A DNA stretch of 64,000 nt from the NCBI GenBank assembly GCA_948567375.1, contig OX419755.1, positions 32,245,001-32,309,000 of the forward strand. Direction: 5' to 3'. The position numbers and the translations under genes were made by a program. Below, one piece after another: positions 22,981-34,542 of this stretch (positions are counted from its first letter, which is position 1; each line of letters begins with the position of its first letter). The stretch is from Lunularia cruciata (Eukaryota; Streptophyta; Marchantiopsida; Lunulariales; Lunulariaceae). The notes beneath the pieces were generated by a model. The model was not told the origin of the DNA and made no database searches. It worked only from the letters and a program-made list of their open reading frames with translations.

Positions 22981-24330
22981 AAATGTGAGCATCCTTGTGA
23001 ATATCAGCTTTGCTCTTCTTTACATGTTTGAGTCCATGGTCCAATACTTTTTGACTCTCCACCCATTCACTTGAGTGGCAAATGGGTTTCCTTCCAAAGC
23101 TACTGATTGAATAGAGCCATCGTTGTAGATGTGCATTACACGATAGCGCTCCATCCACCTTAAGTGCATCTTGCTTCAAAAAACATGTAGTGATTATCAT
23201 ACAACAACACCAAACCTCCCTCCTGAACAACAATAGGCTTTTTTTGCATACCTGACTTTCCATTGGTCTTGTATCTCTTTCATGGTTTGCATTGCATCAT
23301 CTCTTTTCTCTTCTAACCACATCAGTTGTTAGATCCAAAGATCCTAACTTTCTTCCTTTGATAATTATTCCTCATAAAAGATACAATATTATAGTACTTC
23401 AAATACAATTGGTAGTATGGGATGCAATCCATATGTCAAGAAATAAAGAGTTTGCTTGGTTGTAATCTTTTTGGTGGTTTTGTATGCACACAAATCTGCA
23501 CATAGCTCTATATCCCAATTGTAGGCATAATTGACAATCACCTTGTTCAAAATTTTATATAACAACCCATTCACCTTTTTTGTCAGTCCATTCACTTGTG
23601 GGTTATAAGGAGTTGTCTTTTGATGTTGTATTTGGAACTACTTGGTTAATGCCTCCACAAGTGAGTTCAAAAAATGAGTCCCTTGGTCTCTAACCAATTC
23701 CAGAGTACATCCATATCAAGAAATGATGTTTCAAAGGAAAAATTTGGCAACAATTTCTGCATCATCCCGCCAAGGCTTCAACCATCTTAGTTGCATAGTC
23801 AATGAAAACCAAGATGTATTCTCTTTTTTTGTGAATTGGGTCATTGGTTGAATCAAACCCAAAAATTCAATTCCACATTTCTCAAATGGTGCCAATGGAA
23901 AAATTGGTCTCAAAGGCGACTAGAAGTAGCCATCAACTTTCTTTTTCTTTGATAGGCATTACAACCATGGATAGGCCTTGAGTATCCTTATACATTGTAG
24001 GCTACCAATACCCTACCGCAAGGATCTTCTTTACTGTGTTCTTCAAGGCATAGTGTCCTTCCGATGCTTTTGAGTGTAATGACTTGATTACTCTTCCTAC
24101 TTTGTATGCTTCCAAGCACCTCCAAAGTACATCATCTTCACCCATATTAAACAAAATGTTGTGTTTAACTAGTCTGGTCCATTTTCCTAACGAAGACTGC
24201 TCTTTGCTCTGGGCCCAATCTCTCATGACACTAGCAAGTATGCAAATAGTGATACATCATACTTTGTATTGCCATCAAATGATACAATTCTTCATCATGA
24301 AACTTGTTATCAACCTCTAAGTACTAGTCT
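22981..24330 (-). pseudogene. LL-1 integrase
   Basis: 24226-24002 carries the N-terminal part with HSKASEGHYALKNTVKKIL. 23913-23731 has PLAPFEKCGIEFLGLI, the first catalytic region, with E in place of the catalytic D. 23595-23389 has the C-terminal core (YKTTKKITTKQTLYFLTYGL, LPIVFEVL). Below 23263 a GPF-like tail ends next to the polypurine tract. Stops and frameshifts are frequent. No chromodomain is visible. Confidence 0.8.
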
Positions 24331-25544
24331 TGAGTCTCCAACCTGGATAGGAAGTTCATGTTTTAATGCAAAGCTCCCTTCCTTACTTGTACAGTGTATG
24401 TGAATTCTTGTAACAACAAGATCCATTTGCAATTCACCTAGACAAGTCCGCCTGCTTCACCAAATATTGCAGTGCCCACCAAATATTGTAGTTCATAATT
24501 TTCTACAAGGAACATAAATTCAATAAGGAGTGGCAAAACTTCTTTCAAGCATACACTATTCCAAGTGCTTCTCTTCCAATCATTGAATAGTTCTTTTCTG
24601 CAACTAAAAGTTTTTAGCTTGCGTAATAAATTGGATAGTCCTTCTTCTTCTTATCCTTTTGACTCAAGACTGCTCCAATTGCCATGGAAAAAGTGTCCAC
24701 ATATACATGAAAATTAACATCTCATTTTGGAGCCCTCATAATTGGTGCTTCTACCCAACTTCTTCTTCTTCAACTTTTGGAAAGCTTCTTCTTCTTTTGC
24801 TTCCCACAAATAGTGTTTGGACTTCTTTAGCAACTTTGTTAAAGGTGTAGCTAGCACCGCATAGTTAGACACAAAGCATTTGTAGTATCTAACATGTCCC
24901 AAAAAGCCTCTCAGCTCTCAAATAATTTTGGGGGTTCCCAAAGCGGAGATTACTTTCACCTTCTTGACATCAAATTCAATACCTCAGCTTGAGACCCAAT
25001 GCTCCAAAAGAATTCCTTCTTTCATGGCAAAGAAGCATTTCTTTGGGTGTAATGACAAGCTGGCAACACAACACCTTTCAAAAGTTTGGTAGAGGTAATC
25101 TAGATGTTCCTCTTTGGCCAAACATGCAAAATTCATCAATAAACACTTCCACAAATTTCCATATGAAATCTTTAAAAATTGCATTCATTATCCACTAGAA
25201 AAGTAGTGGGAGCATTACATGACCCAAAGGTCATTTGATTGTATGCAAATGTGCCTCAATTGATATTGAATGTGGTCTTATCCTTGTCCTCTTCTTGAAT
25301 GGATACTTGATAATTGCCTAAAAATCCATCAAGAAAATTGGAACAAGGATGACCAACTACTTCATCCAAAATAGTATCTGTAGAAGGCAAAGGATGATGA
25401 TCCTTCCTTGTGATTGTGATTGCATTCAATTTGCTCAAATCTTGGCACACTCAAATCTTCCTTGTCTTCTTTTTCAGAACAATGACAATGGGAGAAACAC
25501 ATTCATTGCTCAAGAGTGGAAAAATTATTTTGGCCCCTAAGTAC
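24331..25544 (-). pseudogene. LL-1 reverse transcriptase and RNase H
   Basis: RT begins inside the domain at 25544 because LL-2 inserted there. Visible pieces are LSKLNAITITRKDHHPLP and FLDGFLGNYQVSI (25450-25256), an active-site region that reads VFIDEF near 25140 (second catalytic Asp changed to Glu), HLDYLYQTFERC, LHPKKCFF, and GHVRYYKCFVSNYAVLATPL (24902). RNase H follows with YYAS and ALGIVYA near 24600. It is dead by frame and by active-site change. Confidence 0.8.
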
Positions 25545-25618
25545 TATGGTACCCACATTTTTGTTTTTTTCTTGAAATTTGGAAGAAGAAGTGTATATAG
25601 AAGTCAAATTGCGCCTAT

Positions 25619-26483
25619 ATGGCCAAAGAAGGTGAAGAAAAGTGTCCTTGGGATGAAACCCGAGGTAATGTGACCTTGGGTCATAAGGTGAGGTACTCAA
25701 AATTGCCCTATCAACATACAACAAAAAGCAAGGAGTCTTTGTATCGGGGGTGCTCAACCCAAGGCAAGGACAGTGTAACAACTTTCCTTTGGGGCAAGAC
25801 ATTCAAGAAGAGACCGTTCAAAAATGGCGGTCATATGCGTGAAGGACACTTGACAATGACAAGAGCATGCAGGTGGTGTGATTTCTCAGTAGAAACTTGA
25901 ATTGAAGAAAGACGAAGAAGGTGCAACTCTATAAAAATTGGGCTAAAGACAAAGCAATGACAAGCAATTTTCCATTGCCATTAAGAAGTTGTCCTATAGG
26001 AGATCGTGGGAAGGGAAGTAGAGTCAAAGACGCTGGTGTCAAGAAGAAATCAAGAGAGTTAATCCAGGAATCAATAGGAAGAATAGTCCCCAGCCCAGAG
26101 TAGAAGAGAGAAAGATGGGAGGAGGGAAGAAGAATTCCAAATTTGCAATGAGAAATCAGGCAATTTGGAGGTTAGATGTGATTGCAAGAATTGAAGTCTT
26201 GAGTAGGCTTTGGATCACATTCTTAGCATAAAACTAGAATGTTAGCTTTCCAGGGTTCATGATTGAGATTATTGAGAGTAAGTGTCTTGATGGCCTTAAG
26301 GAAGAAGGGAAGAGAGGTAATCCGGCTTGCTGGATAGAGTCGGATTGGAGGTTTATACTTGGGAGAGAAGCAAGCATGGAGCATGGTGCCACGTTCTTGG
26401 GGAAGGAGGAAGTAGCTGAAGAAACCCAAGAGGTGAGAGATGCCTTCTCTTTGAAGCGCACAAAGAATGGTTACAAAGTATAG
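25619..26483 (+). pseudogene. U3-embedded ORF of LL-2, N-terminal part
   Basis: The position of the LL-3 start codon here reads AAG instead of ATG, followed by VQLYKNWAKDKAMTSNFPLP (from 25921 in the frame noted). After a frame change the stretch 26259-26483 reads IEIIESKCLDGLKEEGKRG, then FILGREASMEHGATFLG and a TAG. An upstream open stretch, 25619-25900 (MAKEGEEKCPWDETRG...), also occurs in LL-3. Unknown family. Confidence 0.5.
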
Positions 26484-27245
26484 AGCTATAAGGATCTTGT
26501 CAAGAGAGGGATCGTAAGTGCTCTAATGGCAATCTTGAAGCCGAAGGGAATGACTTATGTGATGAAGCACCAAGCGGTGTTCTTCCATAAGATGTTTGCA
26601 GGAGAGCCAATTAACTAGTCAAAGTGTCTTCATGGGAGGATGAGACAGATGGTGTGGAATTTGCGGGATAAGTCGCCTCTACATTACATTGTGCCGTTTG
26701 CCACCCATTTCTATCTAGGGCTGAACTTGCTCAATGCGGCAGAGTGCAATAAGATGGTATTGCATTTCCATCCTGACTTAAGAAGAGATGTCAATGCGGA
26801 GGAGCAGCAATACATTCTTCAGATCAGGAGCAATGATGCATACTACGTGCAAATGGGGAAGAGTGTGCAATTGGAAGTGAGTACTCCGAAGTTGAAGAAG
26901 AGGAGTCAACAAGAAGAAGAAGAAGTCAAGAAAGCAAGACCTTGGAAGGCTAGAAGGGTAAACCCAAGGAAAGGAATGGTGGTAATTGCATCATTGGAGG
27001 AAGAATTGGAAGGTAAAGCCGAGTGCAAGTCCAAAGGCTCAAAAAGAGAAGAAGAACCCAAGTTTACACTGCAGAATGAAGACACAAGTAGTGATAGCGA
27101 TGATGGAAGAGAGATGACATTGGTACCCAAGGAAGAGGAAGCCAAGATGGAGATGGAGGAGAAAAGTAACTCAAAATTGGAAGACAAAGTGCCAGAGCAA
27201 GAGGAGAAGAGAGTTACCATTCAGAGAGGAGTTTGTTCCAGATGA
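26484..27245 (+). pseudogene. U3-embedded ORF of LL-2, middle part
   Basis: It is in the same frame as 26259-28415. The main open stretch, 26640-27245 (201 codons), has HYIVPFATHFYLGLNLLNAA, EEQQYILQIRSNDAYYVQMG, a basic patch KKARPWKARRVNPRKG, and an acidic-serine patch NEDTSSDSDDGREMT. It ends at TGA 27243-27245, where the next codons continue the protein (KAKCGAGPSKVREEEDG), so the stop is probably a mutation. No known domain. The basic patch could be a nuclear signal (inference). Confidence 0.6.
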
Positions 27246-27299
27246 AAGGCAAAGTGTGGAGCGGGGCCAAGTAAGGTAAGAGAAGAGGAAGATGGAAGT

Positions 27300-28415
27300 T
27301 TGGGGAGCAAAGCATCCATTCCTATAAGGCGACTATGGCTTAGAAGGCAAGTGTCGACTGAGGAAGAGGTGAAGAAGGAGATCAGTCCGCAAGTTGAGGT
27401 AACTCTCAATGAGGGAGTAGTGTACCTACAAGAGGTTTTGTGCCCGTTGTTAGTAAAGTTAGAGCACATGAAGAAGGAGATGCAGTCAAAGTGTCCAAAG
27501 GTAAAGACTTTGTTGCAGGTGTTAGTGAGATTAGAAGAAGAGAACTCGGAATTAAAGAAGAGTATAATTAGAGGTGAGGAGGAAAGGGAAGTACTACAAG
27601 TAGATGCAGTAGTACAAAATCAAGTGGTTGAGAACTTGAGGAGAGAAGTGAGGAATAAGGAGGAACTAATAGAGCAGAATGTCATAGCAAGGGAAAGACA
27701 GGTAGCGGAGTATGAAATCTTGAAGCAGCAGTTTGTTGATTTGAGATTAGAAATTATCCATGCTAAGGCAAGAGTAGTAGAGAAAGAGCAAGAGCTTGAT
27801 AGGGTGATAGAGAGTGTAGAGAAGAAGAAGCAGTTGTGGCAACGAGAGTTGACAGTGACTTCTAGAGAGGAAGAAAGGTTGAGAGAGTTACTTCGCAATG
27901 AGGAGGAAAAGATTGTGCAGAAAGAGAAGGAGAAGGAAGCTGTGAAAGTCGAGTTCAAAGCGGAATTGGCAATGTACAGAGAAGATTGGCTTGCAGATCA
28001 AGAACGGGAGAGGAAAATGAGATTGGAGCCATTGAAGGAGATTGTGATAAAGATGAATGCAATGCTAAGTACCAATGCCAACGTGCGCATTGAAGAAACG
28101 AGACTGCACGAGTTGAAGTTGTTGGTGCAAGAGACGAGGAGGAGAAATGCAAAGGACAAAGACTTGAATGCCTTACTCATTAGTTTGAGAACTCATGTAG
28201 ATAGAAAGATATTGGAGGTAGAAGACAATATCACAATCAGATTAGACTTAGTAAAGTTAGAGATAGATAAACTTTGGAAGGATGTCAGAGCAAAATCCGA
28301 AGTAGATAACATAGGAGTGCATATGTCTTCAGAGTTACCGTTAGAGACATTAGAGAAGAGTGGGTCGGGACATAAGGAGTTAGATAGATTACCCACTAGT
28401 GGAATTTCAGATTAG
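27300..28415 (+). CDS. U3-embedded ORF of LL-2, C-terminal coiled-coil protein
   Basis: 371 codons are uninterrupted from ATG 27300 to TAG 28415; the frame is in fact open from 27246. From about residue 50 to 330 the sequence is almost pure E/K/R/L/V with heptad-like spacing (LVRLEEENSELKKSI, VVENLRREVRNKEELIEQ, RERQVAEYEILKQQFVDLRL), as expected for a long alpha-helical coiled coil. No catalytic motif, signal peptide or membrane segment is seen. A related, more decayed coil lies at 45900-45592 (minus), with HELKLLV in common. It sits in U3, upstream of the TATA box. Its length and open frame suggest a real protein; self-association is inferred from the coil only. Confidence 0.75.
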   Translation: MGSKASIPIRRLWLRRQVSTEEEVKKEISPQVEVTLNEGVVYLQEVLCPLLVKLEHMKKEMQSKCPKVKTLLQVLVRLEEENSELKKSIIRGEEEREVLQVDAVVQNQVVENLRREVRNKEELIEQNVIARERQVAEYEILKQQFVDLRLEIIHAKARVVEKEQELDRVIESVEKKKQLWQRELTVTSREEERLRELLRNEEEKIVQKEKEKEAVKVEFKAELAMYREDWLADQERERKMRLEPLKEIVIKMNAMLSTNANVRIEETRLHELKLLVQETRRRNAKDKDLNALLISLRTHVDRKILEVEDNITIRLDLVKLEIDKLWKDVRAKSEVDNIGVHMSSELPLETLEKSGSGHKELDRLPTSGISD

Positions 28416-28660
28416 GAAAGAGAATTGTTAGAATTGGTAGAGGAATTAGGAGTTGTGAAACTCGAGGATAGAGTAGTAGTGAGTGAAGTTACTTTGGGAT
28501 TGGGTTTGAAAGCCAAGGAAGAAGTAGACATCAGATCGGGGAAGAAACAGTTTTGAGATTTGAAGAGGCAAATATGAAGAGTTGCATTGTCAGTTTGGAT
28601 CTGTAGGTTAGAAGAGTTGTTAGGAAATTGTATTTTTGTTAGAACTGTCGTTTGCTTCAC

Positions 28661-28668
28661 TATTTAAG
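28661..28668 (+). promoter_or_regulatory. TATA box of LL-2 5' LTR
   Basis: TATTTAAG sits 678 bases before the LTR end, matching the position of the boxes in both LL-1 LTRs. It lies downstream of the U3-embedded ORF. Confidence 0.65.
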
Positions 28669-29347
28669 AGTGGCGTTTGTAGGAAAATATTGTTTAGTGC
28701 TCATTATTTTTGAGAATAGATAAAGCAAAGTGCTATGAAGAAGTACTTGTTGCTTGAGCTTGATTCCGAGTATCAACTTTGTGTCTGTGTTTGTGAGTGT
28801 GTGGAGAAATTTGAAGTGCAAATTAGTGTGCTTCTTGGATGTTGGATTCTGCAGCCTTGATCTTCATTCTATGTGTTTGATCCTGAGTGAAGTGCAATCA
28901 AAGCAATGCCTTGACAGATCTAAGAGGAATTGTAGTGTTGGTAGTATTCTGCATTTGTGAATGCAATGCAGTGTTGATGTGAAGCAATTTTGATCAAGGA
29001 AGTTGTGCCTTCAATGGAGGGGTAGAACACAATTCTGAGGCAAAGTTGTTTTGCAGTGAAGTGCCATTTTTGGTAGAGCCTGAATCATCATAATCAAGAT
29101 TGTTTGGAAAGCTTTGATGAAGTTGTGATTAAGAAGTATTAATTCATGACAAATCTGCGAGTTAGTGCTTATTACTCTCTTTTGGGTGTGGTTTCTACCT
29201 GAGAGATTAAAGAAGAACTCAAGAAGAACTGCTTGTTACCATTTGACTTTGTGTTTGACCAATTCTGACTCGTATCTCTGTGGGAATGAACTTTACTTAC
29301 CTGATTACCACAAAAGTGATATTTGCCAGGTTGTCACATGATTATTT

Positions 29348-29365
29348 TGGTGCCACTGCAAGGGA
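29348..29365 (+). promoter_or_regulatory. Primer binding site of LL-2
   Basis: TGGTGCCACTGCAAGGGA resembles the tRNA-Asp site TGGCGCCGTTGCCGGGGA of Tat/Athila elements and lies nine bases behind the LTR. Confidence 0.75.
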
Positions 29366-29423
29366 TTGAATCTTGGAAGTGGAAGAATACAAAGCTAATC
29401 TTGAAACTGGGTGTCAAAGCAAT

Positions 29424-31300
29424 ATGAATGTATGCATTAAGAGAACAATGGAAAGAGAGAGTTCAAAGACAAATGCTGCATTGTGAAGAAGACAAATGCC
29501 TGAGATCCAATCTACTTTTGAAAAAACCCAACGAGAGGCGTTGGACTTTCAACTTCTTCACAAAGTGCAAGAAGCCCTGCAAGAACTTGACCAAAAGAAA
29601 CATGAAGGCGGTTGTCAAGGCTACTTCGCATCCCCATCTTCCAAGAAGAAGAAAGACTCGAGCGGCCAGACATATTCATTACGGCCCAGTACACCAACTT
29701 CTCCTAGAGCTATAAAGGAAGTTGCATCTCTAAAGAACTTTGTTGGAGAAAAGACAACACAAACATTGACGGAAGAAGAGTGTCAACATCTTCTACAAAT
29801 GATTCCTTGATTATCTTGAAGGAATTTTGAAGAACACAAAGAAGGTGTTGAGCCTGATTCTTCTACTCGGGTTGAAGTTGACACCCTCAAAGAAGAAATT
29901 GTCAAAGAAGATCCTATGTTGAACTTGACGAATTGGAACCCCTAGGCTATCAACACGGCGTCTATACCAGTCAATCCTTTGGCTCCATCAAGTTCAAACT
30001 TACCCCAGCCGATCCCATCAAGTCAAACAATGACTTTGTTGCCTGTCACCCGACACGCTTATCAAAAGTACAAGGGGATAGAAGAAGACAAAGATCCCAA
30101 TGAATTCATCAAAGAATTCAAAGTCATCTCCTTTGCTAATAAGGAGCATGACTCGGCAAATCAACTATGCATTTTCCCAAGTCTGCTCTAAAAGAAAGCT
30201 TGGAGCTAGTACACCCATGTAACTTAGAAGGGGTTCGTATCGGCGAATTGGGCAGATTTGAGAAACAATTTCCTGGAACGATTCCGGGAAGTTGATTACA
30301 ACATGCGTGTCTTTACGGCACTCAACAATCTAGACAGAGGCAAGAAGGAGAAGTTGAGAGACTACTTTGAGCGGTTCATGGTGCTTTTGAACCAAGTCCC
30401 AAAGCAATCGGGTGTGGTGGGTTACTCCGATGCCCGAGCCATCACCTGGTTCCTAGGAGGAATTTCACCAGAGATTTGGATCTTTGCAAGGGAGAGGAAT
30501 GTAACTTCCCTTGACAAAGTACTCAAACATGTTGTGTGCTATGAGGTGGCTCACTCTCACTCTACCGGCAATTGAAGAAACCGGGAGAAGAAGGCAAGAA
30601 GCCTAGAAGGAGAGCTTCTTGCAGTACATCTCCTTCTTTGGAGGAATCTTCCACATCTTCAAGCTCTTCTTTGGAATCCAAAAAAGAATCAAAGCCAAGA
30701 CAAGTAAAAAAAGGTGGGGCAAAATAAACCAATGACTCCTCCAGCAAAGAGTGTACTTGTTGGACACCCTCATCAAGAAGTTTTCAGATTTTAAGATCTA
30801 GATGATTGGGGCAAAGGACCAAAGGAAGCCCCCAGCATTTGGTAGATCCAATGTATGGTGAACCACATGTGGCAAGTTAGGCCATGCAAACACGGAATGC
30901 AATACTCGTAATGCATTCCCGGTGCAGCAGATTGATTGGGTTCCGGGATGAAACCAGGAAGAGGAAGAAGAGGCAGTGTACCAAACTCAAGAGGTATAGC
31001 CTCAGGCAAGCACATCGTATCAAGGTCCAAGGTACGGACCAAGGGAGTATAACCCCAATGCTCCTCCACAAAGACTACCAATGGGCACCCAAAATTGACC
31101 TTAGAATGTTGCACCCGGGGCATGTTATAATTGTGGCTCAATGGGACATTGGTCTCCAAACTGTCCGGAGCCAAGAAGGCAAATTGGGTACATTCCCCTG
31201 TGTGGAAATTGCAAAGGATCGGGTCATATAGGCAACCAATGCCTTTTCCCACCAAACCCAAAGCCGCCTATAAAGTATGTATAGACCCCGGCTGAGCGTG
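29424..31300 (+). pseudogene. LL-2 gag
   Basis: ATG at 29424 (MNVCIKRTMERE) opens a frame that continues with stops through PEIQSTFEKTQREALDF, HAYQKYKGIEEDKDPNEFI (capsid start) and, at 30258-30575, NNFLERFREVDYN, KLRDYFERFMVLLNQVP and TWFLGGISPEIWIFA. In other frames zinc knuckles follow: CGKLGHANTEC near 30870, and GSMGHWSPNC plus CGNCKGSGHIGNQC near 31135-31240. Retrotrans_gag type. Stops near 30190 and frameshifts near 30600-31000 kill it. Confidence 0.82.
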
Positions 31301-32357
31301 CAGTGCTTCAGCAAAGGGTGACACAATTGTAAATTGTATAACACTTGAGGAGGAGAGACCTCAAGCGGGAAGCCCGGCCTCGGAAGGAGAATGGCCGGAC
31401 CTTGAAATTTTGAAAGTTGAGACATGCACGCGTAAGAAGAAGCGTGATCCCAAAGAACTGGGTACGACCTCGTCGTCTTCAAGAAAGGCGAAGAGACTGC
31501 GCCCAAAAGCAATCCTTTCAACCAAGGAGGAAAAGATCCTTGCTAAAGCCAAAGCTAAAGCCTTGCAGAAAGAACTCAAGGAAGCAATACTCAGGACTCG
31601 GGAAATGAGTTTGGAGGAGACAAAGACAAAGCCTCCAGTTTTTCCGGCGGACATCCGATCTGAAGTAAAGGGTCTGATCCAAGCCGAGGTGGGCCAACCC
31701 AAGGAACCCTGGGTCAAGACCACTAGCACTCTCGTCACCATTTTGAAGCATCCTAAAGTCAAATTTGAACATGGAGAGACTTTGAACCCGAAGCCAAAGG
31801 CAAAGATGGGGAAATTGGGAGGAGTACTCCAATTTGATATTGTAGTGGATTTGGCAACCACAAATGCAAACGTCACATTTAAGCAATTGTGGGAAGACAA
31901 CAAGCTATACAAGAGGCAACTGAATTTGGCCCTCAAGAAAGTAAGGTCAATGTCAAAGAAAGACCTACCCGCTATATATCGTATTGAGCAAGAAGATATG
32001 GGATCTTCTGAGGTCAACGTGGAGATTGCAAGGTGCATGATCACATCAATACCCATCAATTTGGGTTCCGGTGTGAATGTCATGACCAAGGATACTGCAA
32101 ATTGACTGAGGTATCATACATTTGAGCCAACACCCCGAGTCTTGAAATTTGCAGACCAAACCAAGAGAAGGCTATTGGGCATGTTGTCAAACATTACCAC
32201 AATCATTGGAGGGGTACCCTTCAAGTTGAACTACATTGTGTTGCAACTAGTGACCAAAACTGGTTACCCTCTATTGATCTGAAGACCCTAGTTGTATAGT
32301 GCCCAAGTTGTGGTAGATTGGCACCAGCAGAAGCTACGGTTCAAGGACATCTTGTTC
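31301..32357 (+). pseudogene. LL-2 protease region, interrupted by GYP-C
   Basis: 31410-32105 is open for 231 codons: a Lys/Ala-rich helix (EEKILAKAKAKALQKELKE), then FKQLWEDNKLYKRQLNLALK and PINLGSGVNVMTKDTAN, where the protease D-S-G is N-L-G-S. After TGA at 32103-32105 the frame continues RYHTFEPTPRVLKFADQ and the TGYPLLI*RP flap end. The reading KLRFKDIL breaks at 32357 and continues at 39177 (SEDQKLVTMTWTKVPYLSKD), on the other side of GYP-C. Confidence 0.78.
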
Positions 32358-33049
32358 TGTGAGCCGGCCTGTCTCTCACTCAAGATGAACCTCTGATGGC
32401 TATTATGGTAGCGCACCATGGACTAAGAAGGCAAGGAACCCCAACTCCATCATACTCCTCCGAGGCTAACACTCCAAGACTCAAGACATTGCTCACTAGA
32501 GAACTCAATGAGAGAGAGATAGTTGCAAATGAAAGGATGATGAGTACCTCCTCACTCCTTGTTTATATACTTGTGAAATAGTTACATACCAAAGTTACTA
32601 ATTACCGTAGTAACTCAAGTTACTAGACTAAAAGTCAAGTAAAGTCAAAAAGTAGAAAGGAATATCCATTCACATGGGCATATTCCCCTAAGCATGTGGT
32701 CTTATCTTGACCCAACCACTAAGTCAAGGATTCCTTCACATGGGCTATCTTTGGACTAAAGAAGAATCCAAAACAAAAAGGCTTGCGGGCCCAAGAGTTC
32801 TCAACTCTTTCCTCAAAGCCAAACACCTAGGAATAATACCAAGTCAACACACTAAAATCCAAAATAGTGGTGCTCATCTTTTCTACTTCCTCTAAATTAA
32901 GGTCCCCTCTATCTTAGCTATGACTAACTTTAGCTAACCATGACTAATATAGAACCGTCCTTTATCTCTATATAAATAATATCTCTTAATTACTTGTAAT
33001 ACCAAGCTAAATATCACAATACCATACACATGCACAAATGAGTGTTACA
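32358..33049 (-). repeat. 3' LTR of GYP-C
   Basis: The plus strand runs from TGTGAGCCGGCCTGTC to ATGAGTGTTACA. It is complete, 692 bases, with TATATAAAC on the minus strand at 32569-32561. A purine tract (CCAGGGGTAAA) lies next to it at 33050-33060. Confidence 0.92.
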
Positions 33050-33079
33050 TTTACCCCTGGACTAAGTTTTCACTTTGTC

Positions 33080-34542
33080 CTCAAAGTGAAGGTCTCTCTA
33101 CCTTCTATGGTATATCTTCAACTTATCATGGTTAATCCTATCAAAGTGTCTTCCTCCCAACTCCTTGAGATCATAGGTGTAATTGCCCCACACCTTCTCC
33201 ACTATGAAAGGTCCAAAGTACTTAGGCAAAAACTTCTTTTGCACTCTCTTGAATCAAATGGAATCAAACAACATTACCCAATCACCCTCTTTGAAAGTCT
33301 CCACCTTCTTCTTGCCTTGCCTTGCCTCTTGTCATAGCTCTCCTTTTGTTTCCTTTGGGCTTGCTCCACTCAAACCATAGCAACTGCTCTTGCCTCTTCC
33401 AACTCCATGAGTTGATCCTTCCTTGACTTCTCTGCATCACCTCCTTGTGCTTTCTTCAATCTCCTATGAATGCTTTGGAAGGCAGGAAGATCAAAGTGAA
33501 TAGGTAAGGTAGACTCAATACCATACACCAATTGAAATGGAGAATATCCGGTGGAAGTCTTCATGGTTGTCCTATACTCCCACAAAACTGCATGAATCCT
33601 CTTGTCCCAATGATGTTTTGCCCCCTCCATTTCTGCATCTTTGGCCAACATCATGCACAAGGTCTGATTGGTTCTCTTTGCCAAGCCATTGGAATTTGGC
33701 TTATAGGATGTAGTTACTCTATGTGTGATAGAGAAATGCCGTAGCATGGCTGTAGTAATGCTTCCTGTAAACTCTCCTCCTCTATCAGAAACCAACTCCA
33801 AAGGGCATCCAAACCTAGTGATAATGTGTTCATAAAGAAATCTACCCACTTCATCTTCATTCTTGTCCCTCAATGGTCTAGCCTCAACCCACTTGGTAAG
33901 GTAATCAGTAACTACCACAATGTACCGATTGTTCCTTGGGGTTCTATTGAGAGGACCTACAAAATCAATTCCCCACTTCTCAAAAGGTCCTAGTAATGGA
34001 ATTGATCTAAGTGGTGGAGTGGATGTAGACTTTCTAGCAAAAGCTTGACAAACATGACAAGTTTTGCAATAATCAAGACAATCCTTGAAAATCCCTCTCC
34101 AATGGTAACCTGTATCTAGAATCTTGAAAGCAGTCACCTTTCCTGCAAAGTGTCCTTCACATACTAAACCTTCATGAAACTCCTTTATGAGTAGGATAGA
34201 CTCTTCCTTACCCACTGCTCTTCGAAGTAGACCATCTGCTCCTTGGTGAAAAAGAATATCCTCCACCATTGTGTAAGGTCTAGATCTTGCTGCAAGGGCC
34301 TTCCTCTCCCTAGCATGCATCCCTTCTGGATAGTTACCTCTTGTCACAAAATCCACAATCTCCTTGTACTCCATTGGAACCTCTTGAGTGACTGAGATTG
34401 TCATGAGCTCCTCATCCGAGAAGGAATCATCCACTGGCTCATCTCCATCATGATCATAGGCTCTAGATAACAAATCAGCATTTGCATGTTTCTTTCCTGG
34501 CCTATCCTCAATGGTGTAGTCATACTCAGACAAGAGTATCAT
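33080..34542 (-). CDS. GYP-C integrase (with end of RNase H)
   Basis: 390 codons are open from 34542 to 33370. RNase H ends with HANADLLSR. The integrase zinc finger reads HEGLVCEGHF...CKTCHVC. The core has WGIDFVGPLN (first D), VSDRGGEFTG (second D) and a third motif, NSNGLAKRTNQT, where the usual E reads K. The C-terminal core is YGIESTLPIHFDLP. A TGA after VAMV (33367-33369) precedes a GPF-like tail to about 33080. The E-to-K change at the third catalytic site probably abolishes activity. No chromodomain. Confidence 0.85.

Larger units (their letters stand above)
25545..29338 (+). repeat. 5' LTR of LL-2 (3794 bp)
   Basis: It starts TATGGTACCCACATTT (second base mutated from TG) in foreign DNA, ends GGTTGTCACA, and is followed after nine bases by the primer site. 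It contains an almost continuous coding region (25927-28415) and then a TATA box at 28661, so the ORF lies in U3. Confidence 0.85.

Noticed and set aside
22968-25544. A separate gypsy element independent of the 39311-44465 gag-protease
   Set aside because: Same strand, complementary domains, matching LTR pair and the CCTAG flanks show that both belong to LL-1, separated by LL-2.
25900-28415. The LL ORF as an envelope-like gene between integrase and LTR
   Set aside because: No signal peptide or membrane helix is visible, and the LTR start at TGTGGTACC lies upstream of the ORF in four copies, so the ORF is inside the LTR.
31361-32089. 242-codon open frame on the minus strand
   Set aside because: It is antisense to the LL-2 protease region (31410-32105), which has recognisable protease and linker motifs. 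The minus frame has no domain.
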